A DNA stretch of 64,000 nucleotides from Glandiceps talaboti (taxonomy: Eukaryota > Hemichordata > Enteropneusta > Spengelidae): NCBI RefSeq assembly GCF_964340395.1, contig NC_135569.1, positions 14,319,519 through 14,383,518 of the forward strand, written 5' to 3'. The stretch's first letter is position 1. Every line of letters starts with the position of its first letter. The notes beneath the pieces are model-generated. The model did no database searches and had not been told where the DNA came from. It worked only from the letters and a program-made list of their open reading frames with translations. A program made the translations under genes and the position numbers. Below, in pieces: positions 47,874 through 64,000 of the stretch.

Positions 47874-48184
47874 TTACTGAATATATGTAGAAATTTTAAA
47901 ATGCTTCTTTTTGTAAATATTCCACTATACTCATTTATTGTATCTTGTATTCTCACCATTGTCATTTTGTACGACTTGGAGACATCATATGTATTTTATT
48001 CTGTCAATTTAAATTCAGGATTTTATTAATTAGACTTGAATCAAATCAACTTTAATATCTATATATGATCTGTATTTATTTATTTATTGGAGGTATGTAA
48101 GTATGTATTTTGCTAGATACATTCGATTATGTGTCGACAAAAGGAAAATTGTCAGTGTATGTTGTTCATTAATGAAAATGAATA

Positions 48185-48350
48185 TTTTGTATTGTATTGC
48201 ATTGCATTCCATTCCAGGGCATTGTATTGTATTGCATCGTATCGAATGCGTATCGTATATTATCGTACCGCATTGCAATGCCTTACATTGCATTGTAGTG
48301 CAGTGTAGTGTAGTGTAGTATAGTGTAGTACAGTGTAGTGTAGTGTAGTT
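48185..48350. repeat. degenerate pentanucleotide array (TTGTA/TTGCA/TAGTG)
   Basis: Runs of 'attgtattgcattgc' drift into 'gtagtgtagtgtag'. It is a low-complexity satellite-like tract. Confidence 0.85.
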
Positions 48351-49280
48351 ACAATGGATGTTTTCCTTTCAGTGCCATGTTCTTGAAATAGTTTAACAAC
48401 TTAATACGCTTAAGAATAACAATAAGAATAAGAATACACAGTTGTTACTTATTTTTTTTAATTTATGAATTTCAAACTGAAAAGAGCATGTTTCTTGAAT
48501 TTTAATATTAATATCAGAAATACACATTTAAAAGAACACTGAAATAAAATCGACTAAACCTAACGTGTTTACAGTTTTATTCTGACATTTGTTTAGGATT
48601 CTCCTTGAATTAGACATAACATCGCTTCCAGCGAAAGTATGTGCTTTGAGAAAATTATATTTAGACTCAAAGAACCGATGACTTCCTAACTAATTAAAAT
48701 GAAAAATACCTCATAATGCTATGGGCGGTGGTCATATTTCCCTTTCATACATTCTCCGACATGGGAATGTGTATCTGTACCATCTACAAATTCACTGAAG
48801 TTTCCGCTAATTGAAAATCTATATTTAAATGTTGAACGTCAAAGTGCCAATGGCGATCATTAGCTTTCATTTTCTTTTTATCAGAAAAAAACTGAGTGGT
48901 AGTGACTTGGAGGCTTTGATATTTGATGTCAATATACTGTCTTCAAAGCACTTCGCCTAATTTGTAACTGATTCTTCTCTTAGTATCTTTTACATTCGCA
49001 TTAGTCATAATCACGTAATCATTATATGTTTGATGAGACAATCACAAAAAGTTAAAGCATTGAAGCCATTTTTGAATCCTTTGACTGTTAGTAATGATTC
49101 TGAGTCTACGATTAAACCTAAAGGCAAAGAGTGAGACAGAAATATTTCTTAAGATTCAAATAAATCCGTCAGAGTAAATATATTACAGTCTTGAATTTAT
49201 GGTATACGGTTTTTGCAGTTGGCGTCTCAAAAGTTCTCCGTCTGGCAACTTTTAATTTGAGTGTTATGCATGTCTGTGTA
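48351..49280. other. no supported gene
   Basis: AT-rich spacer with no motif that I can support. Confidence 0.4.
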
Positions 49281-49288
49281 TGTGTATT

Positions 49289-49486
49289 AGACAGTCAGTA
49301 GTCGCTCGTGCCTTTTTTGCGACGTTTTATCTAAAACTAAAGTCGTCGCCTCGCTCCGATCCGGAGCAATACTACTGTAACCGCGTACTACGGCCCTTAC
49401 CGGTTATAGTAGTATTGCTCCGGATCGAAGCGAGGCGACGAATTTAGTTTTAGATAAAACGTAGCAAAAAGGCACGAGCGACTGTC
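49289..49486. mobile_element. ~198-bp foldback palindrome
   Basis: Two ~92-base inverted arms ('agtcgctcgtgcctttttt' on the left, complement 'aaaaaggcacgagcgact' on the right) with a short GC-rich loop near 49383-49400. There are few mismatches. It abuts a (GTAT)n array. It is GC-richer than its surroundings and non-coding. Confidence 0.78.
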
Positions 49487-49510
49487 TACAGTCTATATAT
49501 GTGTACACAC

Positions 49511-49645
49511 ATGTATGTATGTATGTATGTATGTATGTATGTATGTATGTATGTATGTATGCATGCATGTATGTATGCATGCATGCATGCATGCATGTAT
49601 GTATGTATGTATGTATGTATGTATGTATGTATGTATGTATGTATG
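49511..49645. repeat. (GTAT)n/(GCAT)n microsatellite
   Basis: About 33 tetranucleotide units with a GCAT core. Confidence 0.95.
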
Positions 49646-49649
49646 TACT

Positions 49650-50340
49650 GATCGCTATTGGCACTTTGATGTTGGACATTTAAATATAGATTTTCACTTT
49701 TGGGTGAAAATGCGATTCAATACGTTTGTCAATTAATAAGTAAGTTGTTACCACAACAAGGGCAGCTAACAAAATAGAAGACAAACCGAAATCATTAAAC
49801 AGGTAATACTAAATTAAAATCTTTAAGCAAACTCACATTTTAACACATCCATTGATTCTGTTAAAGCAAAAGTCTATAAGAAAAGTAAGAATTGTAGGCT
49901 ACTTTTTGTCACTTAAAATATCTCCAAGCGAATGTGATAAAAAATCGATGTTCAACTTCTTAAGGTTTAATATCCTCAAGAAGATTAATCTTTCGGTTGT
50001 AGCTTTATTGTAGAATTGAATTGTGTTAATTGTTAATTGCTCCCTCTCGGGAATCTTTCATCTAAAGATATTACGTTAACAGAATCCAATTGCGTACTTA
50101 GGGCGTTTAGACGAGTGCTCGTGGTGTACTCTGAGTCCGCATTTACTTGCATTCACTTCATAGTACCTGCATTGATGCCTGTGTTGTTATAAGGATGCCG
50201 ATTGACAGATTTATATCTGAATGCATACAAAGAAGAATAAAATTATGTTCAGTGCTGATAAATATGTCTATCTACTACAGCTAGGAATAAGGGATGAGAT
50301 CAATAGAGATCCAGTCAATACACCTTTCCAACAGTTGCCT
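49650..50340. other. no supported gene
   Basis: No recognisable feature. Confidence 0.4.
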
Positions 50341-50344
50341 TGGT

Positions 50345-50535
50345 GATGCACTACTTCCTGTATGTTTATACCTTGGGGGTATACATGGTGTAGGTTACTT
50401 GGTTAATCATAGAGCACTGCTGTTTTCCTAGATATCTGAACAAATTAAAAAAAAAACATCCCTGATTTACACTTCTACAAAATACCGAGGGGCAAAGCTC
50501 TTAAGAAACGGTAATATGAGGTGATGATACCCCCA
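50345..50535 (-). repeat. dispersed repeat D2, copy 2 (inverted)
   Basis: Reverse complement of 20711-20890 ('acatccctgatttacacttc', 'tgaggtgatgataccccc'). It directly abuts MITE M2 copy 3. Confidence 0.7.
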
Positions 50536-50927
50536 ATTTGAGCGAGGGTGCTGTATTCTCAATTTCATGGAATGGTCTATCGAAGAACTAAATTCTTTTA
50601 GTTTAGGGCGGTGAACCACTTTAGTTCTCATCCGTCAAAAACTATTTTACTTTTAATGGAATCTATTTTGAACCCATTACACAAATATTTCTTGTTAAAA
50701 AATGTCAAAAAATTGAGAAATGGAAGAATTTTCGCTAAAGTAAATGCATGCATGTTGGGAATGGGGGGCTTTGTATCCACAGTACTCTATACTACTACAT
50801 ACTGATTGAAATTGCTTGCGCTGTCTGAAACAATTATCAATTTTGGGCATTTTAGTTAGTGGGGAGACCCAACTAAAAGAATCTAGGTCGTATCCTCAAT
50901 CGAACTATATTGATCTCGCCCCTAAAT
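50531..50927. mobile_element. MITE-like element, family M2, copy 3
   Basis: The right end 'tattgatctcgcccctaaa' is the complement of the M2 left end. The left end is worn ('gagcgaggg'). 'aactaaattcttttag' and 'aactaaaagaatct' are inverted partners inside. Confidence 0.7.
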
Positions 50928-51410
50928 GCTAGGAGGTCCTAGGGTCTACCTACACATTCTATTAAAACATATAGATATTACACAAACAAATCAAAGATCA
51001 TGTGGCATATGTAATACCTTTTTTCTGCAAGAACTTTTTCACATTACTTCTTTATATATGTAATTTTGATAATTTATAATTATGATTAATTTGAATGTAC
51101 ATCAAATGTCATTTTCAGTATGTCACAATAAAGTTATTTTGAAATGGAAACATGTTTTGGCTGTATTTTGCTTTATGTTTCTTTATGTTTGTGGTGTACA
51201 ATTAGTTAAGATATATGCGTTCATGGTGTTTAATATCGCACATTCAGAATATTATAAACGAACATCAAATATTGCACACTTACACATACATACATACATA
51301 CATAATTGTATTATTTCTATTACACCAGTATATAGCCATGGTACGAGTGCTTCCCCCTATCATGAGCAATACCCCGAGAGCGTCTATTCCCCCCGACGGC
51401 AACTTAGTAC

Positions 51411-51568
<158 letters not shown>

Positions 51569-51573
51569 ACATA

Positions 51574-51700
51574 CTTAATCGCAAAGAGTAAGGATGTCGT
51601 TATAAGTCGTTACTCGGAGTTTCACGCTTCCTCAGGGGTCATCAGACAGATGATCGCTGAGTTACGACTCATAACGATATCCTTACTCTTTTCGATTAAG
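51574..51700. repeat. 127-bp palindrome with a hammerhead-like arm
   Basis: Inverted arms 'cttaatcgcaaagagtaagg' / 'ccttactcttttcgattaag'. On the minus strand the left arm reads CUGAUGA (51645-51639), a 15-base stem II region containing 'UGAGGAAGCGU', then GAAAC (51623-51619), UCCGAG and UA. The core is intact, but the 5' side of stem II looks shortened (CCCC). The right arm has lost the GAAAC side. Confidence 0.7.
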
Positions 51701-51800
51701 TCTCTAATGCTCTGCTACTAATATTGCATCGAGCACTGTTCTCTCCAGTGAGACACTCTATAAATATATTTACTAGAACTTTTCAATTAATAATTAGTCT

Positions 51801-51966
51801 TTGGGGCGGAATCGGTTAGAAGTCAGGGTTTCACATGGCAAACGGATCAAGGTCACCTATGTTTGGAAGCCCATGAAACGAGTAGCAAAATTGAGTAATT
51901 CATCGTTGATTGCAACAAATCTAATAACCCAAATTAAAAGTTGGTGGTTCAAATCCACCCAGGGAC
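51801..51966 (+). other. tRNA-like fragment (weak)
   Basis: 'ctaataacc' resembles an anticodon loop (AAT, as in tRNA-Ile) and is followed by a perfect T-arm 'GGTGG-TTCAAAT-CCACC' (51945-51961). No matching acceptor stem or D arm is found nearby, so at most it is a tRNA-derived repeat. Confidence 0.3.
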
Positions 51967-52380
51967 GGTCTTTCTTTTGCTGCGGTAATGCTGTATGCGT
52001 TTATCAGATTGGTAGATAGTTGTGACGTATCAAAAAGTGAAGTATAGTGAATGTATAGAAGAACCTTGCAGACCGAATAGTGAGGATAACAATGTGACTT
52101 TATTTCTGTAGATATATAGCGCCGAGATCGGACTAGGCAGACCACGCCACCTCAGGCTAAATATCAAAACTACAGAAACTGCAACATATAGACTTATTCG
52201 ACTCTTGTATTGTTCTCATTCATTAAATAGACCGGTCAAAGGCATATTGCAATAATCTTACAGCTTTATTTTTTCGTATGAATACGGTGTAGTGAAGGGG
52301 TGCCTGTGATTACTCAATCATAATTTATTCTCCCTATTTTGCACGTCGTGGTATAATTTGACAGGTTTTGAAAGTTAATC

Positions 52381-53079
52381 TTGGATTTCGCGAGGTTCTT
52401 TTTGATGTGTAATTTCCGTTTTGGGGATGTGTTGTACAGCAATCGATTGGGAGTCGATCTCCCTATTATACCAAAGAAATTCGAAGCTCTCGTCAAGCAC
52501 TTATATGTGTTATGCAAATTCATACTAGTAATAATTGACATGGACAGAATAATTGTGACTGAACCCCATGACACTCAAGAGCAAGTGTGGTGTACTCGTG
52601 CGCTTGCAGTATTCTGTGCGCCCTCACTTTCACGAGCTGAGCGTGTGAATTTACAGCAGAAAACAATGCAAGCACAAATGCAAATACCCTTGAGTACCCA
52701 CACTGGACCCACATTGGAACTTATGTGGCATGTAGTTCTGTTATTATTATATTTATTTGAAAACAGCAAATTCGCATTAAAGTCATATCATAAGATTTCA
52801 CGCCATTTCTTATGTAGGGAACGATCGCGTCCTCATTTGCATATCATTTGCATGCAGATATGCAATAATGTTTTCGGTAAATTGTACAGCAGTGAAAATA
52901 CCACTAGTATGCGCTCGCCAGTGCAAGTAATCTCTGTTGTATATGTAATAATGATAGCTATTATTTTTGGTTGCATACACATGCACTTCAAAACACATAA
53001 CATGAATACACAGGGTGTCACCACCTTCACAGGTTTAGGAAAGCGCCACCAACGATCAAATGTACATGAAAACATATAA
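52381..53079 (+). other. unrecognised 232-codon open frame
   Basis: The frame is open for 699 bases, which is long for this AT content, but it starts at TTG and matches no family that I know. It contains hydrophobic stretches ('VVLLLLYLF', 'VISVVYVIMIAIIFG') and no clear domain. Part of it (about 52800-52860) is shared in inverse orientation with 30016-30070, which favours an old mobile-element remnant over a host gene. Confidence 0.3.
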
Positions 53080-53094
53080 TATTCTGGTAGTTTA

Positions 53095-54550
53095 TAATCA
53101 AAACTATCATTTGAATTCAGTTCGGAATGTACCTTGTTTTTACAGTTGGCCTAACTTCATAGATAGTTTGGTGCCTCTTAATTGGCTTCCACTATTTCAA
53201 ATTAAAGCACAGGGTCCAGTGAACAAAAAACACTGATTAGCCATAACGTGCACGTGGATATCCACACACAAGGATGAACTATAACCAGTACGCGAATGCA
53301 TATATGGTGTGTGGCAATCTCCTAAAGGTTATAAGATGGTAGGTAAACTGTGACCTTGGTAATTATATTGAGAGAAATGTTTTCATTTAGATAAAGGATA
53401 TTGAATAGAAGGAAGGACATAGTGTCTTTATATTAGACAAAATAGACGATGAATATCAGTCTTAAAAGGGCCATGCGGATGAGAATGTAAGGTTTATTTT
53501 TTTTATTTTATCAAAAAAATCAATGCGAAACAACACATACCAAGTCCTTGTTTGTAACTCGATACTTTGCAAAAGATTGATAAATGTGGAAAATGTTTGT
53601 TATTGTACATGATGTCTATTTAAACTGAGATGACATATACGTGCAAATATGTCATTTGAGTTGAATAACGTAAGTAATAATAATCAAATCTAAATACTTT
53701 TATATGAACCTAGATTTTAATTCCCATTTCTCACCATACTTGTAATCAGAGCCCTGACGACTGTAGGAAAATATACAACAATGGTCTGAAAATAATACTA
53801 GATTTATAATCATTCACATTATTTAATTACAAAGCCAACTATATTTATTTATTTTATCTTTATTTTCATTTTCATTATTTTTCCTAACGCTAGTCTAAAA
53901 CATGGGATTGTAAAAGATTTGAAGTCTTTCTGATCAAAAGTTTCTTTCACGATTTGGTTGGAATTTAGCGCAAAGAGAATACAAACTAGATAAAGCCTGA
54001 AAGAAGACTTTTAAAGGTGCATACGAAAGTGAGAACAAGTGATCAGTAGTACTGAATAAAATAATGCATACCAAAATTAGCTAAAAAACGTCTAAACTTC
54101 CAATATTGTGACTTGCATTTTCATCGATTGTAAAAAAAACGTGTTGTATGTGCCAATAGCATATTGCCAGTCACAGTTTCACTGTTTGATATACATCTGT
54201 TTTCTTTTTTTACATCCTTAAATCTGCACTTTAATTCGCTCGATTCCACGTCAGCATCCGTCTGTCTTTGCGTTAAATGATAACTTGTTCGACGACGTGT
54301 ACTACAGCGACGTTTCACCCGTTTTGAACTTTGCCATGTGGCGACAGTCTTTATCTACCTAGCTGTGGTCAATCAGTAGACATACTTAAGTACTTTCGCA
54401 GTTTGAGCTGTCACGGTTTGCTTGGCTTATCAGAACCGCGATGATGGATTTATTACAAGACAGCCGTAGAGCCATACACACTTAGTACAAGACAGCTGTC
54501 CTGTACTACTGCTTCCGTCCTCCGGTTTGGCTGATAAATCGAACCAAAGT
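53095..54550. other. no supported gene; dispersed repeat
   Basis: 53490-53620 is a diverged copy of the repeat at 4870 and 38150. The remainder is AT-rich spacer. The last 150 bases may contain the promoter and leader of the LRR gene. Confidence 0.4.
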
Positions 54551-54554
54551 GGCT

Positions 54555-64000
<9,446 letters not shown>

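Noticed and set aside
54121-54318. Possible divergent gene upstream of the LRR gene (65-codon minus frame)
   Set aside because: Arg/Ser/Thr-rich, with no motif and no splice partner that I could close in phase.

Overview
The window is animal nuclear DNA from an invertebrate. It is AT-rich, has GT-AG introns, and is crowded with microsatellites and small transposable elements. The gene content (Wnt, class A GPCRs, Pol III tRNA-Pro, a giant leucine-rich-repeat protein, a Penelope-like retroelement) points to a metazoan and most likely a bilaterian. The sequence alone does not fix the phylum.

Layout. 1-2.7 kb: gene-poor, with a duplicated block just before the first gene. 2.69-3.75 kb: intronless class A GPCR (GPCR-1). 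3.8-11 kb: repeats and microsatellites, and degenerate tRNA-Pro relatives. 11.28 kb: tRNA-Pro(AGG). 11.7-19.1 kb and 20.9-28.2 kb: two copies of a ~7.3 kb direct tandem segmental duplication. Each carries a complete five-exon Wnt11-like gene on the minus strand (358 and 359 codons). The 1.8 kb spacer holds a LINE reverse-transcriptase fragment and a second tRNA-Pro-like gene (UGG). 28.2-31.5 kb: a third partial copy of a duplicated block, a 239-bp tandem repeat, and a 5'-truncated Penelope-like element whose GIY-YIG nuclease domain is intact and is followed by a hammerhead ribozyme. 31.5-45.8 kb: gene-poor, with MITE-like elements, a 200-bp palindrome and a LINE 3' fragment. 45.84-46.88 kb: GPCR-2, a paralogue of GPCR-1 that aligns almost without gaps through TM5. 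47-54 kb: MITEs, palindromes, and a hammerhead-like hairpin beside a microsatellite. 54.5-64 kb: a plus-strand leucine-rich-repeat gene with one 3.3 kb exon of ~45 LRRs, an in-frame TGA at a position that is Cys in the repeat consensus, and at least two further exons. It runs off the right edge.

Most notable points. (1) Both Wnt11-like proteins lack the serine that is palmitoleoylated in almost all Wnts, yet both genes keep open exons and matching splice phases. Copy B has also lost two conserved C-terminal cysteines. (2) A well-formed hammerhead motif lies behind the Penelope-like ORF, and three further hammerhead-like motifs of a second sequence type lie next to long (TA)n arrays, two of them within long palindromes. 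(3) The LRR gene has a single in-frame TGA exactly where the repeat calls for Cys. (4) The two GPCRs look amine-receptor-like in TM2, TM6 and TM7 but lack Asp3.32.

The genes do not form an evident pathway. The locus is best read as tandem and dispersed duplication (Wnt pair, GPCR pair) inside a repeat-rich region.
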